Of a stretch of 64,000 bases of DNA, positions 18,136 to 30,087 are shown piece by piece; the first letter of the stretch is position 1, and each line of letters opens with the position of its first letter. The position numbers were made by a program, and so were the translations under genes. The stretch comes from Acinetobacter sp. GSS19. GTDB lineage: Bacteria > Pseudomonadota > Gammaproteobacteria > Pseudomonadales > Moraxellaceae. The notes beneath the pieces were generated by a model. It had not been told where the DNA came from. It worked only from the letters and a program-made list of their open reading frames with translations, and did not search any database. The DNA is taken from contig NZ_CP117520.1 in NCBI RefSeq assembly GCF_028621895.1, forward strand, positions 1,798,001 to 1,862,000, in the 5' to 3' direction.

Positions 18136-19629
18136 TTATCGTTGCGTCAACATGAAATGTAATGGCGATAAGATCTCAGCCTGAAGGGCTAATTTGATCA
18201 GTGGATCTGGATAAATACCAATCACCAAAACCAAAGCTGCCGCTGCAAGCACCATGATACCGCCCACTTTTTGACCCCAATGCTTGTCAGCATCGATACG
18301 TGGCGTTTCTGGTGGTGTCATATACATGACGATCATCACGCGTAGGTAATAGTACAAACCAATACCTGAACCCACAATAATCATAGCCGCCAAGAACCAG
18401 TGTTGTGTAGTCACTGCAGCCATCACCACCAAGAACTTACCAATGAAGCCCGCAGTGAGTGGAATACCGGCCAATGACAACATCATCACGGTTAAAGTCG
18501 CAGTCAACACTGGACGGCGCCAGAACAAACCACGGTAGTCAGCAAGGGTTTGTGCTTCATCCAAGTTATTATATGGACTAGACATCAACGCAACTGCACC
18601 GAAAGCACCGATCGTAGTCAACACATAAGTCACGACATAAACGCTTACGCTACCTAAACTTGCATAAGTCATGCTGATAATTGCAATTAACAGATAACCA
18701 AAGTGTGCAATTGAAGAGTAAGCCAAAATACGTTTCAAGTTGACCTGACGTACTGCAAGCAAGTTACCGACCAGGATTGAAAGCACTGCAATGATCGTAA
18801 TAATCGTTACGATCGAATCAACCATGATGGCACCTGAAGTTAACAGGTAACGCACAAACAGACCAATGGTTGCCACTTTCGCAGCGGTTGCCAAGAAAGT
18901 TGCGATTGGTGCGGGTGCACCTGCGTACACATCTGGCGTCCATTTGTGGAATGGTGCAAGTGATAACTTGAATGCTACAGCGAAGATGATCAAGCCTAGA
19001 CCTAAAATCACCATTGGCTGCTTTAACGCTTCCATAAATGCTTGTACAGAGTCATAGAATGACAATGAACCGGTATAGGCATAGATGTATGCCATACCCA
19101 TCAGCAACATCGCTGAAGCGGTCGCAGAAAGTACCAGATATTTAACACCGGCTTCGAGCGATTGGCTACGTTGATGCGTATACGCCAATAGACCATAGAC
19201 TGGAATAGACATCAATTCCAGGCTGATGAAGAACGCCGCATAATGTGCACTCGCCACCATCAACATGGCACCTGCAACCGAACATAGCATCAATAGATAC
19301 AGTTCTTCACGGTTATCTTGATACGATTCAATATAAGCATGTGACAAGGTTGAACATGCCAATGCCGCAATCAGAATGACCAACTGGTATAGCAAGGTGA
19401 ACGGGTCAATCATAAACATGCCCATCACGTTGGCTGGTGCAAAAGCACCGCCAAACATGGTGAGTAAGATATAAAGACCGGCAAGGTTTAAGCCCACCAC
19501 AGACGCTGTTGCAATTAAATTATGGTTACGTTTAATTGAGGTGAGAATCATCACCACGACCGCGGTTAACGCCACGATCATCACAGGCGCCAATGGCATG
19601 AGCTGTGCAAAAGACATTGTGAAGTTCAT
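18136..19629 (-). CDS. nuoN: NADH-quinone oxidoreductase subunit N
   Basis: Last gene of the complex I operon. The 497-aa protein is one of three antiporter-like proton-pumping subunits of the membrane arm, with about 14 hydrophobic helices. The Mrp-antiporter core is visible around LELMSIPVYGLLAY, KLSLAPFHKWTPDVYAGAP (the broken helix with key Lys and His/Trp) and AYSSIAHFGYLLIAI. The gene starts 3 bp after the nuoM stop, so translation is probably coupled. Confidence 0.97.
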   Translation of the reverse strand: MNFTMSFAQLMPLAPVMIVALTAVVVMILTSIKRNHNLIATASVVGLNLAGLYILLTMFGGAFAPANVMGMFMIDPFTLLYQLVILIAALACSTLSHAYIESYQDNREELYLLMLCSVAGAMLMVASAHYAAFFISLELMSIPVYGLLAYTHQRSQSLEAGVKYLVLSATASAMLLMGMAYIYAYTGSLSFYDSVQAFMEALKQPMVILGLGLIIFAVAFKLSLAPFHKWTPDVYAGAPAPIATFLATAAKVATIGLFVRYLLTSGAIMVDSIVTIITIIAVLSILVGNLLAVRQVNLKRILAYSSIAHFGYLLIAIISMTYASLGSVSVYVVTYVLTTIGAFGAVALMSSPYNNLDEAQTLADYRGLFWRRPVLTATLTVMMLSLAGIPLTAGFIGKFLVVMAAVTTQHWFLAAMIIVGSGIGLYYYLRVMIVMYMTPPETPRIDADKHWGQKVGGIMVLAAAALVLVIGIYPDPLIKLALQAEILSPLHFMLTQR

Positions 19630-19632
19630 GGC

Positions 19633-21240
19633 TTATTGGATCTCCACATTTTCGAGTTGAGTTGCGGTTTGTTGTACCGCTTCAACTACTTCTTGAACTG
19701 GAATGTAGCTATTCGCTAACCACGCCATACTTGAGTTAGACACATCAAGGAAGGTTTGTGGGTAGAGACCAAGCCAGACTAAACCAAACGCACAAATCAG
19801 TAGGATACCCAATTCACGTGCATTGAGATCTTTTAACGGGTTAGCATGATGCTGTTTTTGCTCTTCATTTGGTGTACCAAACAAAGCACGATGGATCAGG
19901 ATCAAACCGTACAAACCAGCAAACACTAAGCTAACTGCAGCAATGATGGTAAAGGTTGGGAACTTCGCGAATGAACCCATCAAGATCAGGAATTCACCGA
20001 TAAAGTTACCTAGACCCGGAATACCAACTAATGCAGAGATAAAGAACATCAAGAAGAATGCAAGATAGCCAAACTGACCACGCATACCGCCCATCAAACG
20101 CATGTCACGGGTATGAACACGTTCGTAGATCTGACCACACATGATGAACAATGCTGCGGAAGACAGACCGTGCGCCAACATCATGATCATCAAACCTTGA
20201 TAGGTCAGGATGTTTCCTGCATACAACGCAAGCAGTACAAAGCCCATGTGCGAAATTGACGTGTAAGCCAAGAGGCGTTTCATGTCGGTTTGCTGGAAAG
20301 CACACCATGCACCGTAGAACACACCGATCAGACCAAAAATGATCGCGATGTCCGCAAATTGCGCAGAAGCCGCCGGGAAGAATGGCATGACAAACCGTAA
20401 TAAACCATAAGCCGCTGTCTTGATCAGGATACCTGCCAAGTCGACAGAACCCGCGGTAGGTGCCTGTGCATGCGCATCAGGTAACCAGCCATGTAGCGGG
20501 AACACTGGAAGCTTTACTGCAAAACCGATGAACATACAGATCATCAAGGCATACGCGACTGATGGAACTTGTGCATCAAGCGTATTCGCTACACCTAGCA
20601 AGTAGTTGTAATCGAAGCCAATCATACCGGTCATCATGTAACCATAGATCACTAGACCTAGGATACCGATCAGCATGATCAGACCTGCAACTTGTGTATA
20701 GATGAAGAACTTGGTCGCTGCATATACACGTGACTTGCCATCTGCTCCCTTATGACCCCAAAGGGCGATCAAGAAGTAGATTGGAACCAGCATCATCTCC
20801 CAGAAGAAGAAGAACAGGAACAAGTCGATCGCCAAGAATACGCCAATCACGCCACCCAATGACCAAAGTAGGTTCAGGTGAAAGAAGCCCACATGCTTCT
20901 GGATCTCACCCCATGAACAGCCTACTGCCAGTACACCGAGTAATGCAGTCAAGCCCACCATGAGTAAAGAAAGGCCATCCAGCGCAAGATGGATGTTAAT
21001 CCCTAAAGTTTGAATCCATGGTAGATAGAATTCAGCCGACCAGGTTGGAACTTTTTGTCCCAACTCATAATTAAAGTTACCACTTTGCCATAATGAAATG
21101 GTTAAGCCCAAAGTCACGAGCATACCAATCAAGGCAATCCAACGAGGGAGATGTTGGTCAACCTTGTCGACCAACCAGCATACAAAACCTGCAATGAACG
21201 GAACGAGGATCAGCGCGGGTAAAATCAAATTGTTTTCCAT
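19633..21240 (-). CDS. nuoM: NADH-quinone oxidoreductase subunit M
   Basis: A 535-aa antiporter-like membrane subunit of complex I. Helix pairs and diagnostic motifs include FFFFWEMMLVPIYFLIALWG (essential Glu), KLPVFPLHGWLPDAHAQAPT and AYTSISHMGFVLLAL. It is somewhat longer than E. coli NuoM because of a C-terminal extension (about 20 residues, QEVVEAVQQTATQLENV). It begins 1 bp after nuoL. Confidence 0.97.
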   Translation of the reverse strand: MENNLILPALILVPFIAGFVCWLVDKVDQHLPRWIALIGMLVTLGLTISLWQSGNFNYELGQKVPTWSAEFYLPWIQTLGINIHLALDGLSLLMVGLTALLGVLAVGCSWGEIQKHVGFFHLNLLWSLGGVIGVFLAIDLFLFFFFWEMMLVPIYFLIALWGHKGADGKSRVYAATKFFIYTQVAGLIMLIGILGLVIYGYMMTGMIGFDYNYLLGVANTLDAQVPSVAYALMICMFIGFAVKLPVFPLHGWLPDAHAQAPTAGSVDLAGILIKTAAYGLLRFVMPFFPAASAQFADIAIIFGLIGVFYGAWCAFQQTDMKRLLAYTSISHMGFVLLALYAGNILTYQGLMIMMLAHGLSSAALFIMCGQIYERVHTRDMRLMGGMRGQFGYLAFFLMFFISALVGIPGLGNFIGEFLILMGSFAKFPTFTIIAAVSLVFAGLYGLILIHRALFGTPNEEQKQHHANPLKDLNARELGILLICAFGLVWLGLYPQTFLDVSNSSMAWLANSYIPVQEVVEAVQQTATQLENVEIQ

Positions 21241-21241
21241 T

Positions 21242-23131
21242 TTATTTCCCCACTACCTGAATCACGATCAAGATCATCAGTAGAACGACGACACCAAATG
21301 ACATGCTTGAAGCATATTCACGCAACGAACCCGTTTGACGTGAACTGGTAAAGCTGTTGCCACCTTTGACAAGTGCTGGTAATACCAACCACAAACCGTC
21401 AATTGGGTCACGACCCAAGATCTTCGCGATGAGCAAATAAGGTTGAACAAACACGATGTTATACAGTGCATCAAAACCAAGTGCATTACGGCAAATATTT
21501 GCAAGGCCTGCACCCAATGACGTTTGAGCAAAGCTCTTCACTGCATTGTAGGCAAAAGCAAACAGAATGATGCCGACCACAAGACCTGCAAGAGCAATAC
21601 CAACAGCAGTATATTCAGCCGTATGTACGCCTGCTTCTAATGCTTCAGGAATAACAAATGCTGGGATTTTAGCCGAATTCAGGATCGCTTCTACCGGCGC
21701 TTTTAACACATATGCGAGACCAGTTGAAAGTACCGCCAAGATCGCAAGAGGACCCCAATAAGTAACGCCCTTGATTTCGTGATAATGGGTTTTTTCTTCG
21801 CCGAAGAATACCACCCAGATCAAACGGAAAGTATAAATTGAAGTTAAGAATGCACCCGCAACACCAACCCAGTACAAGCTGTTATACACAGCAACGGCTT
21901 GACCTTGTGCCCAAACTGCACCCAAGATCGCATCTTTCGAGAAGAAACCGATGGTAACAAACGGAATCGCAGCAAGTGCACCGCCACCAATCGCGAAGCA
22001 GGCAAATAGGAATTTATTACGCTTGAACAAACCACCCATTTTGAAAATGTTCTGTTCGTGATGGTAAGCCAGAATCACCGCACCTGAAGACAAGAATAAC
22101 AATGCCTTGAAGAATGCGTGAGTGAGCATATGGAACAGACCCGCTTGATACGCTTCAGCACCAACCGCCATGAACATATAACCCAGCTGACTCATGGTTG
22201 AGTAAGCCAAGATACGTTTGATGTCGGTTTGTACCAACGCCGCAAAACCTGCAACCAGCAAAGTCACTGCACCAGTAATCGCAATGAACTGCAAGACTTC
22301 AGGTGCCATTTCAAACACGGTGTAAGTACGGCAAGTCAAATATACGCCCGCAGTTACCATGGTCGCTGCGTGGATCAATGCAGAAACTGGTGTTGGACCA
22401 GCCATTGCATCAGCCAACCAGGTTTGCAGTGGAATCTGCGCTGATTTACCTGCAGCACCCAAGAACAACATCAACGCTGTCCAGATGGAAAGCGATGAGC
22501 TTTGAGTCATCACGGTCGCTGCATTTTCTACGATGTACTGGATGTTCAAGGTACCAAACTGTTGGTAAAGCAAGAACAAGGCAATCAGCAAGAATACGTC
22601 ACCGATACGGGTCACGGTAAATGCTTTGATTGCAGCCCATCCATTCGCAGGATTTGAATAGTAGAAACCAATCAATAGGTATGAACACAGACCTACGCCT
22701 TCCCAACCGAGGAACAACAACGCCAAGTTGTCACCTAGCACCAATAACAGCATGCTGGTTACGAACAGGTTGAAGTAAGAGAAGAAGCGCGCATAGCCCT
22801 CTTCGCCACGCATATACCAAGAGGCAAAGATGTGGATCAAGAAACCAACACCAGTGATCATGCCCATCATCAATAAGGACAAGCCATCAAGGTGCAAGCT
22901 GAATGCAGGTGCAAAACCACCGACATTGAACCACGTCCAAAGATGTTGAACGTGCGTCACTGAACCATTATTAACGAAGTCCATACCGGCGATCAGCGCA
23001 AATAGTGCTGAAAGACCAACGGAACCCACACCAATAATCGCTGCCACTGTTTCAGGCAGCTTGTCACGCCCTGCCGCTAATAAAAGGAAACCGATTAGCG
23101 GAAATAATACTGTTAAATATAAATAACTCAT
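21242..23131 (-). CDS. nuoL: NADH-quinone oxidoreductase subunit L
   Basis: The largest membrane subunit (629 aa), at the distal end of the membrane arm. The antiporter core carries [39 protein letters not shown] and [16 protein letters not shown], and the C-terminal section corresponds to the long lateral helix and terminal TM helix ([16 protein letters not shown]). Its start overlaps the nuoK stop by 4 bp (ATGA), typical of tightly coupled nuo genes. Confidence 0.97.
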   Translation of the reverse strand: MSYLYLTVLFPLIGFLLLAAGRDKLPETVAAIIGVGSVGLSALFALIAGMDFVNNGSVTHVQHLWTWFNVGGFAPAFSLHLDGLSLLMMGMITGVGFLIHIFASWYMRGEEGYARFFSYFNLFVTSMLLLVLGDNLALLFLGWEGVGLCSYLLIGFYYSNPANGWAAIKAFTVTRIGDVFLLIALFLLYQQFGTLNIQYIVENAATVMTQSSSLSIWTALMLFLGAAGKSAQIPLQTWLADAMAGPTPVSALIHAATMVTAGVYLTCRTYTVFEMAPEVLQFIAITGAVTLLVAGFAALVQTDIKRILAYSTMSQLGYMFMAVGAEAYQAGLFHMLTHAFFKALLFLSSGAVILAYHHEQNIFKMGGLFKRNKFLFACFAIGGGALAAIPFVTIGFFSKDAILGAVWAQGQAVAVYNSLYWVGVAGAFLTSIYTFRLIWVVFFGEEKTHYHEIKGVTYWGPLAILAVLSTGLAYVLKAPVEAILNSAKIPAFVIPEALEAGVHTAEYTAVGIALAGLVVGIILFAFAYNAVKSFAQTSLGAGLANICRNALGFDALYNIVFVQPYLLIAKILGRDPIDGLWLVLPALVKGGNSFTSSRQTGSLREYASSMSFGVVVLLMILIVIQVVGK

Positions 23132-23436
23132 CCGCGCATCTCACTAGCAGCATCCACATCCAGGTGATGGAAGCGATGGTAGAACTGGAGGACGATCGCA
23201 AGACCAATACATGCCTCTGCTGCAGCCAAGGTCAGGATCAGGATGAACATGATCTGTCCATCCGGTTGTGCCCAGGCACTGCCTGCCAGAACGAATGCCA
23301 ACGCAGCAGCATTCATCATGATCTCAAGGCTCATTAACATAAACAAAAGGTTACGTCGCACCATTACACCGTAAAAACCGAGTGCAAAAAGAATGGTTGC
23401 AACGATCAAACCATGTTCTAAAGGGATATTACCCAT
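23128..23436 (-). CDS. nuoK: NADH-quinone oxidoreductase subunit K
   Basis: A 102-aa membrane subunit with three helices. Conserved carboxylates needed for proton transfer are seen in [11 protein letters not shown] (E near residue 36) and [11 protein letters not shown] (E near 72). The start shares one base with the nuoJ stop. Confidence 0.96.
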   Translation of the reverse strand: MGNIPLEHGLIVATILFALGFYGVMVRRNLLFMLMSLEIMMNAAALAFVLAGSAWAQPDGQIMFILILTLAAAEACIGLAIVLQFYHRFHHLDVDAASEMRG

Positions 23437-23957
23437 TATTCTTTTTCCTCTTCTGCACTTGGTTCACGTTTACCTAGATGGTATGCCGCTACTAGCGCAG
23501 CTAGTAACAACATTGCGGCAACTTCAACCAATAATAAATAGTGTGTAAAGAGTGCTTGACCAACGGCTTTAGGACCAATCACTTCTTTGCCCAAAGTGAG
23601 ACCCGCAACGGTATAGTCTGAGCCAAGCATCCAAACCAAGACCAAGCCTAACAAGAAGCTCATCAAGGCTGGATAAGCCCACGCCGAAGAATTCAACCAT
23701 TTCGATTCCTGCTCGACGGTTTGCTGCCCCAAATTCAGCATCATCACCACGAACACGAACAACACCATGATTGCCCCGGCATACACAATGATCTCAAGCG
23801 CACCAGCAAATGGTGCACCCACGATCATGAAAATACCCGCTACAGCAAGCAGCGATACAATCAAGCTCAATAATGCATGGACTGGATTCGTGTTAGTCAC
23901 AACACGAACAGTCGAGATAATGGCCACGAGAGCCATCAGATAAAATGGCCACATCAT
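23436..23957 (-). CDS. nuoJ: NADH-quinone oxidoreductase subunit J
   Basis: A 173-aa membrane subunit of the complex I membrane arm with five hydrophobic segments. [20 protein letters not shown] near residues 54-73 contains the pi-bulge helix typical of NuoJ. The charged C-terminal tail ([11 protein letters not shown]) is cytoplasmic by prediction. It overlaps nuoI by 4 bp. Confidence 0.95.
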   Translation of the reverse strand: MMWPFYLMALVAIISTVRVVTNTNPVHALLSLIVSLLAVAGIFMIVGAPFAGALEIIVYAGAIMVLFVFVVMMLNLGQQTVEQESKWLNSSAWAYPALMSFLLGLVLVWMLGSDYTVAGLTLGKEVIGPKAVGQALFTHYLLLVEVAAMLLLAALVAAYHLGKREPSAEEEKE

Positions 23958-24496
23958 GGTAATAAACTCCGTACATCCACAGGTGCACTTTCTTTTTGTG
24001 CTTGACCTTTGTCCTTACCTGTAACTGCCATACCGGTTACGCGATAGAAGTTATAGTCTGGATATTTACCTGGACCTGAAATAAGCAAGTTTTCTTTTTC
24101 ATAGACCAAGTCTTGACGAACATATTCACCCAACTCGAAATCTGGAGTCAGCTGAATCGCAGTCGTTGGACATGCTTCTTCACACATCCCGCAGAAAATA
24201 CAACGTGAGAAGTTAATACGGAAAAATTCCGGATACCAACGACCATCTTCTTTTTCTGCTTTTTGTAATGAAATACAGCCTACTGGACAAGCAACCGCAC
24301 ACAGGTTACAAGCCACACAACGCTCTTCGCCATCTGGGTCACGCGTCAGGATAATACGACCACGGTAACGTGGTGGTACGATTTCAGCGGCTGGCACTTC
24401 TGGATAAAGGATGGTGTCACGTTTACGTGTCACGTGGGTAAAAACCATCCACAATGACCGTACAACGGACCCAACTCCAGCTAGAAACTTAAACAT
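23954..24496 (-). CDS. nuoI: NADH-quinone oxidoreductase subunit I
   Basis: A 180-aa ferredoxin-like subunit holding clusters N6a and N6b that relay electrons towards N2. Two complete 4Fe-4S motifs are present: [14 protein letters not shown] (about residues 61-74) and [12 protein letters not shown] (about 96-107). The N-terminal amphipathic segment anchors it to the membrane arm. It begins 18 bp after nuoH. Confidence 0.97.
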   Translation of the reverse strand: MFKFLAGVGSVVRSLWMVFTHVTRKRDTILYPEVPAAEIVPPRYRGRIILTRDPDGEERCVACNLCAVACPVGCISLQKAEKEDGRWYPEFFRINFSRCIFCGMCEEACPTTAIQLTPDFELGEYVRQDLVYEKENLLISGPGKYPDYNFYRVTGMAVTGKDKGQAQKESAPVDVRSLLP

Positions 24497-24514
24497 TCTG
24501 TTCTCCCTGCTGTC

Positions 24515-25531
24515 TTAGGCCGCTTGATTCATAAGAATCACAGCACCAGTCACCAACAAATTGACAAGCGCCAGTGGCAAACAAATCTTCCAACCAAAGT
24601 TCATGACCTGGTCATAACGTGGACGCATTAAAGAACCACGCGCCAAGACAAACATCATCACGAAGAATGCTGTTTTAATCACGAACCAGAACACTGGTGG
24701 AACAAACGGAATTTCAATATTGAATGGTGCCAACCAGCCACCAAAGAATAACGTTACGATCAAGGCAGAAATCAGCACCACGTTGACGTATTCGGCAACG
24801 AAGAACATCCCCCATTTCATACCGCCGTATTCGACATGGTAACCTTCGGCCAATTCTTGTTCCGCTTCCGGTTGGTCAAATGGATGACGATGCGTGACCG
24901 CTACCCCTGCCACGACGAAAATCATAAAGCCGATGAATTGTGGAATAACAAACCAAACATCACGTTGCGCTTCAACGATTTCACGCAGATTGAATGAACC
25001 CGCAATCGCGACCACGCCCATGAGCGAGATACCCAAGAACACTTCATACGAAATGGTTTGAGCCGCCGAACGCAGACCACCTAACAGTGAGTATTTGTTG
25101 TTTGAAGACCAGCCACCGAACAGCACGGCATAGACCGCAATACCAGCCATTGCCATAAAGAACAATAGGCCAATGCTCATATCCGCCACACCCAAAGATG
25201 GTGATACCGGGATCACCATAAATGAGAGCACTGCAGTTGCCATCGCAACAGCAGGTGCCAAACGGAAAGTTAATTTATCGGCAAACTTTGGTGTCCAGTC
25301 TTCTTTGAACATGATTTTCAACATGTCCGCGACGATCTGGAACATACCGCCAGGACCCACACGGTTCGGACCGTAACGGTCCTGCCACCATGCCAGTAGA
25401 CGACGTTCAATGAACGACATCAATGCAGCAACCAGTACCACCACTAAGAGGACAACAATCGCTTGTACGACCAGGAATGTCGTTTCCCAACCTGTTGCCC
25501 ATTCTGGTAGAACGCGTAAAGATTCATTCAT
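24515..25531 (-). CDS. nuoH: NADH-quinone oxidoreductase subunit H
   Basis: A 338-aa membrane subunit that forms the quinone-access chamber with NuoB and NuoD. Eight or so hydrophobic helices are seen. Conserved sequences include [21 protein letters not shown] near residues 43-63, [11 protein letters not shown], and [20 protein letters not shown], the acidic loop important for quinone-coupled proton pumping. It starts 2 bp after nuoG. Confidence 0.97.
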   Translation of the reverse strand: MNESLRVLPEWATGWETTFLVVQAIVVLLVVVLVAALMSFIERRLLAWWQDRYGPNRVGPGGMFQIVADMLKIMFKEDWTPKFADKLTFRLAPAVAMATAVLSFMVIPVSPSLGVADMSIGLLFFMAMAGIAVYAVLFGGWSSNNKYSLLGGLRSAAQTISYEVFLGISLMGVVAIAGSFNLREIVEAQRDVWFVIPQFIGFMIFVVAGVAVTHRHPFDQPEAEQELAEGYHVEYGGMKWGMFFVAEYVNVVLISALIVTLFFGGWLAPFNIEIPFVPPVFWFVIKTAFFVMMFVLARGSLMRPRYDQVMNFGWKICLPLALVNLLVTGAVILMNQAA

Positions 25532-25533
25532 GA

Positions 25534-28224
25534 TTACACTCCTACCGCAGTTTCTACTGATACAGGCTCAGCAAGAGAAACCGTTGGTGCTAAACCAATT
25601 GGGTAACCAATATAACCTGTAGGTAAATATTCGATCACTTGTACAGGAAGGCTCACAGTGGTGTCACCGGCTTTCACTGTCACGCGTTGACCATCTTTCA
25701 GATTCAAACGAGTTGCATCCTGTTCACCCACTGCGAACACCGCTTCAGGAATACGTGATTCCATAGCTGGAGTCTTGATCGTGAATTCACCAGATGCAAA
25801 GATGTGGTGCATTGGAACCAGACGGAAACTTGCTGGATTTGCTACAACCGCACTTGGTGCTACATAAGAACGTGCAGGACGTTTTGGTAGACGGTCAAAT
25901 AAACGGATACCTGAATCACCACCTTTCAAATGGCCGCCCACTTCATCTTGGTATTTGTTCCAAGATTGTGGAGAGTTCCAGCCCGGTGCCCATGCAAATG
26001 GAACCAGTGAGGCTTTGGTTTCTGGACCCACATAACCTTCCATCGAGAACGTCAATGCCGAGTCTGGATCGGTCGGTTGTTTTGGCTCATGAATCGACAA
26101 TGGCGCACGCATCGCAGTACGACCTGAATAACGGCGTGGTTCACGCGCAATTTTCAAGCCATGAACACGGTAACCCGCATCTGGTGCAACATCTTGAATG
26201 GCTTCAAGAACCGGTACATTACGCACCACAGATTCGATCACGTCATCCAGTACAGTCCAGTCAATCGCTTTACCCTGGATACCGGTTTCAATGGCATGCA
26301 ACCAGCGCCAAGATTCTTTGATCGCCAATTCAGGTTTGTAATAGCTTGGGTCATACACTTGATAGAAACGCTGTGCACGGCCTTCTTGGCTCACTACCGT
26401 ACCGTCACCCTCAGCAAAGCTTGCTGCTGAAAGTACGATGTCTGCTGCTTTAACCGTTTCAGTTTCAGAATGATCCAATACAATCACGGTATTGGCTTTA
26501 TTCAATGCAGCTTGTACTTGTGATGCAGGTAAACGACGGAAGAGGTCATTTTCTACGATCACCAGCGTGTCATAGTCTTGTGCAAAGGCCTGTTCTAGGC
26601 TTAAACCACCGAGCAATGCCAAGCCCATTGAGTTCACTTCCGGAACAACCAGAGTTAAACCTGCATTGGCACCCAAGCTTTGGGTCAACTGTGCAGCCGC
26701 TTCCATGATCGCTGGATCTTGTAAGCTAGTACCAGCAATCACCAATGGTTTTTTCGCTGCTTTTAACGTATCTGCGATGGTTTGAGCAAAGGCTTTTGCA
26801 TCATCATCCAAACCAAGCACGGTTTCACCTGCCACGGCTGCTGCAACAGCAAAGCCCAAGCGAGCGATGTCATTTGGAGAAGCAACTACTTCACCGGTTG
26901 CCACATCAGACAGACGGGTTTGTGTTGCCGCCAAAATGTAGATTGGTGATTTTGCATCTTGGCCAATACGCTGAACAGGTTCAGCCAACCATTCTTGCGT
27001 ACGACGTTCAGCTGCCATTTCTTTGGCTTTGTTTTTCGCTGCTTGACGAACAGACAAGGCCATACGTGGTGCGGTTTGGGTTAAGTCTTCACCCAAGATC
27101 AACACAGCATCATAGCTCTCGATTTCACGCATGTTGGGGTTGTAAATACCCTCGGTTTGCATGATCGACGCTGCAAGCTCAACTAGGCTCTGCTCTTTTT
27201 GAGCCATACCGGTTGAGAAGTTGTCCTGACCGACCAATTCACGAAGTGCATAGTTCGATTCAAGGCTGGCACGTGGCGAACCGATACCCAAGACTTTTTT
27301 GCCTTGAATTGTGGCGATCACCTGATCCAATGCCTGATCAACCGATACTGTTTCAACTACACCGTTGCTACGGAATTGCGGCTGACGTGGACGATCTTCA
27401 CGGTTGACATAACCGGTACCGAAACGGCCTTTATCGCACAGGAAGTATTGGTTCACTTCACCGTTGAAACGGTTTTCTACACGACGCAACTCGCCATAAC
27501 GCTCACCTGGAGAGATGTTACAACCTGAAGAACAGCCTTGGCATACGCTTGGCGCATACTGCATGTCCCATTTACGGTTATAGCGTGCAGAGTGAGTCTT
27601 ATCAGTGAATACGCCTGTTGGGCAGATCTCGGTCAAGTTACCGGAGAATTCTGATTCCAAGGTGCCTGATTCCGGACGACCAAAATACACACGTGACGCA
27701 TTGGCATACACACCGAAGTCTGTACCGCCCGCATAGTCCTTGTAGTAACGGACACAACGGTAACATGCGATACAACGGTTCATTTCATGTGCAATGAACG
27801 AACCCAGTTCTTGGTTGTAATGCGTACGCTTGGTGAAACGGTAACGACGACGGTCATGCTGTGTCATTACAGTCATATCTTGTAAATGACAGTGACCACC
27901 TTCTTCACAGACTGGACAGTCATGTGGGTGGTTAGTCATCAAGAACTCGACCACAGAAGCACGAAAATCCACTGCTTCTTTATCTTCAATCGAAATATAG
28001 GTATTGTCAGATGCCGGTGTCATACATGACATGACCAAACGACCACGCGTATCTTCTGCGTTTGCGTACTGGGTCACAGCACATTGACGGCAAGAGCCGA
28101 CAGAACCTAAGGATGGATGCCAACAAAAATATGGGATGTCGATGCCCAGACTCAAACATGCTTGCAGCAAGTTTTCCGAGCCATTGACTTCGTACGATTT
28201 TCCATCGACATGAATGGTAGCCAT
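25534..28224 (-). CDS. nuoG: NADH-quinone oxidoreductase subunit G
   Basis: The 896-aa iron-sulfur subunit of the peripheral arm. The N-terminal 2Fe-2S ferredoxin domain has [15 protein letters not shown] near residues 34-48; a His/Cys segment ([14 protein letters not shown]) binds N5, and [13 protein letters not shown] plus ICPTG binds N4. The extra cluster motif [10 protein letters not shown] (about residues 228-237) begins the molybdopterin-oxidoreductase-like domain, which in complex I has lost its cofactor role. The C-terminal half is this MopB-like domain and a beta-barrel. Starts 11 bp after nuoF. Confidence 0.97.
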   Translation of the reverse strand: MATIHVDGKSYEVNGSENLLQACLSLGIDIPYFCWHPSLGSVGSCRQCAVTQYANAEDTRGRLVMSCMTPASDNTYISIEDKEAVDFRASVVEFLMTNHPHDCPVCEEGGHCHLQDMTVMTQHDRRRYRFTKRTHYNQELGSFIAHEMNRCIACYRCVRYYKDYAGGTDFGVYANASRVYFGRPESGTLESEFSGNLTEICPTGVFTDKTHSARYNRKWDMQYAPSVCQGCSSGCNISPGERYGELRRVENRFNGEVNQYFLCDKGRFGTGYVNREDRPRQPQFRSNGVVETVSVDQALDQVIATIQGKKVLGIGSPRASLESNYALRELVGQDNFSTGMAQKEQSLVELAASIMQTEGIYNPNMREIESYDAVLILGEDLTQTAPRMALSVRQAAKNKAKEMAAERRTQEWLAEPVQRIGQDAKSPIYILAATQTRLSDVATGEVVASPNDIARLGFAVAAAVAGETVLGLDDDAKAFAQTIADTLKAAKKPLVIAGTSLQDPAIMEAAAQLTQSLGANAGLTLVVPEVNSMGLALLGGLSLEQAFAQDYDTLVIVENDLFRRLPASQVQAALNKANTVIVLDHSETETVKAADIVLSAASFAEGDGTVVSQEGRAQRFYQVYDPSYYKPELAIKESWRWLHAIETGIQGKAIDWTVLDDVIESVVRNVPVLEAIQDVAPDAGYRVHGLKIAREPRRYSGRTAMRAPLSIHEPKQPTDPDSALTFSMEGYVGPETKASLVPFAWAPGWNSPQSWNKYQDEVGGHLKGGDSGIRLFDRLPKRPARSYVAPSAVVANPASFRLVPMHHIFASGEFTIKTPAMESRIPEAVFAVGEQDATRLNLKDGQRVTVKAGDTTVSLPVQVIEYLPTGYIGYPIGLAPTVSLAEPVSVETAVGV

Positions 28225-28235
28225 AGTCGAATTCC

Positions 28236-29567
28236 TTAAGCTTGTTCTACGTTGCTAGCTTGAGCGGCCGCATTTACGACTTTTGCTTCAAACTCGCCAC
28301 GGAAATGTTTGAGTGCGCCCATGAGTGGTTCCATCGCACCTGGAGCGTGGGCACAAAAAGTTTTACCAATCCATAATTTACGAGTCAGTTCTTGTAAATG
28401 ATCGATATCTTCCTGTTTTCCTTCACCATTTTCCAGCGCTTTTAACGCTTTCACGGCCCAAGGCAGACCATCACGGCAAGGTGTACACCAGCCACATGAT
28501 TCACGTGCAAAGAATTCTTCTAAGTTACGGGTTGCTGAAACCATACATTGGGTTTCATCAACAACCATCAACAAACAGGTCCCCAAACGTGATCCTGCTT
28601 TCATGATACTTTCCGCATCCATTGGAAGGTCGATGTGTTCAGCAGCCAAGAAGTCTGTTGATGCACCACCTGGCAACCACGCTTTGAGTTTTAAACCATC
28701 GCGCATACCACCAGCATGTTCTTCAATCACTTCACGTGCTGTAGTACCAAATGGCAATTCCCATAGACCCGGGAATTTCACCTTGCCTGATGCACCATAA
28801 ATTTTGGTGCCTGGATCTTTCGATTTACCCGCAGACAAACCGATATACCATTCAGGACCGCGCAACATAATCGCTGGCAAGTTATTGTAGGTCTCTACGT
28901 TGTTGACAATCGTAGGACGACCCCAAGCCCCTGCAACCTGCGGGAATGGTGGTTTGGTACGCGGGTTGGCACGGCGGCCTTCAAGCGAGTTAATCAATGC
29001 GGTTTCTTCACCACAGATATAACGGCCTGCACCGGTGTGTACATACATTTCGAAGTTCCAGCCAGTGCCTAGGATGTTTTCACCCAAGTAGCCTTTGGCA
29101 CGGATCTGCTCAAGCGCTTCATTTAAATATTGCGCTGCTTCAATGTATTCACCACGGATAAAGATATAACCATGAGTTGCTTCAAGGGTATAACCCGCAA
29201 TCAGCATTCCTTCGATCAATTGATGTGGAAGTTTTTCCATCAACAAACGGTCTTTGAAGGTTCCTGGTTCCATTTCATCGGCATTACAAATCAGGTAACG
29301 AGGACCTGAGTTGTCATTCGGTGCCATCAATGACCATTTAATACCTGCTGGGAAGCCTGCACCACCACGACCTTTTACCGTTGCCGCTTTAATAATTTCA
29401 AGCACATCTTTCGGTGGCATGGTCACGGCTTTTTTGAAGCCTGCATAACCTTCTAGTGCTTCATAATCGTCCGCACTACGCACATGTTCTTGTTTGCTCA
29501 AACGCCAGGTTAATGGATGGGTTTCTGGGTTACCGTCACCATAAATTGGTTTTGGTTCGGTATTCAT
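28236..29567 (-). CDS. nuoF: NADH-quinone oxidoreductase subunit F
   Basis: A 443-aa subunit that oxidises NADH through FMN and passes electrons to cluster N3. The NADH/FMN-binding glycine-rich segment is [14 protein letters not shown] near residues 65-78, with [13 protein letters not shown] following; N3 is bound by [11 protein letters not shown] and the later FCAHAP cysteine. Length is as expected. Its start overlaps the nuoE stop by 4 bp. Confidence 0.97.
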   Translation of the reverse strand: MNTEPKPIYGDGNPETHPLTWRLSKQEHVRSADDYEALEGYAGFKKAVTMPPKDVLEIIKAATVKGRGGAGFPAGIKWSLMAPNDNSGPRYLICNADEMEPGTFKDRLLMEKLPHQLIEGMLIAGYTLEATHGYIFIRGEYIEAAQYLNEALEQIRAKGYLGENILGTGWNFEMYVHTGAGRYICGEETALINSLEGRRANPRTKPPFPQVAGAWGRPTIVNNVETYNNLPAIMLRGPEWYIGLSAGKSKDPGTKIYGASGKVKFPGLWELPFGTTAREVIEEHAGGMRDGLKLKAWLPGGASTDFLAAEHIDLPMDAESIMKAGSRLGTCLLMVVDETQCMVSATRNLEEFFARESCGWCTPCRDGLPWAVKALKALENGEGKQEDIDHLQELTRKLWIGKTFCAHAPGAMEPLMGALKHFRGEFEAKVVNAAAQASNVEQA

Positions 29568-30073
29568 ACATACTTCTCCAGTAACTGTTTAATTGATGTC
29601 ACTTCAACCAAACCGTGAGTATCTTCATCAATCATCAAAGTCGGACCTTTGTCGCAGTTGCCTAGACAGCAAATCGGCAGCAAAGTGAAGCGGCCATCGG
29701 TCGTGGTTTGACCGAACTGGATCCCCAATTCACGCTGGAATGCTTCAGCCAAAGTTTCCGCACCCATCAGGAAGCAGGCAATCGAATCACACAACAGAAT
29801 TACGTGACGGCCAACCGGCTGACGGTAAATACGGTTATAGAAAGTAGCAACACCTTCTAAATCCGCAACACTAATGGTCAACAGTTGTGCAATCGCATTC
29901 AGCTGCGCGTCATCTACCCAACCATTACGGCGTTGTACACACTTCAAGGCATCTAGCGATGCCGCACGTGGGTACGGATAGTGACCAATGTGATGTTCAA
30001 TTTCATGAATTTCGTCCGCAGTCAAAATCCCTTCAACATTCACGCGTGGCTTTTTATCAGTCAAAATCATCAT
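29564..30073 (-). CDS. nuoE: NADH-quinone oxidoreductase subunit E
   Basis: A 169-aa thioredoxin-like 2Fe-2S subunit carrying cluster N1a. The four ligands appear in [10 protein letters not shown] and [15 protein letters not shown]. Two adjacent ATG codons (30073 and 30070) could both serve as start. It follows nuoCD by 14 bp. Confidence 0.95.
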   Translation of the reverse strand: MMILTDKKPRVNVEGILTADEIHEIEHHIGHYPYPRAASLDALKCVQRRNGWVDDAQLNAIAQLLTISVADLEGVATFYNRIYRQPVGRHVILLCDSIACFLMGAETLAEAFQRELGIQFGQTTTDGRFTLLPICCLGNCDKGPTLMIDEDTHGLVEVTSIKQLLEKYV

Positions 30074-30087
30074 AATGCTTTTACCCC

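Noticed and set aside
25794..27528. Several overlapping plus-strand ORFs opposite nuoG
   Set aside because: nuoG is intact with all cluster motifs; the antisense frames have no recognisable product.
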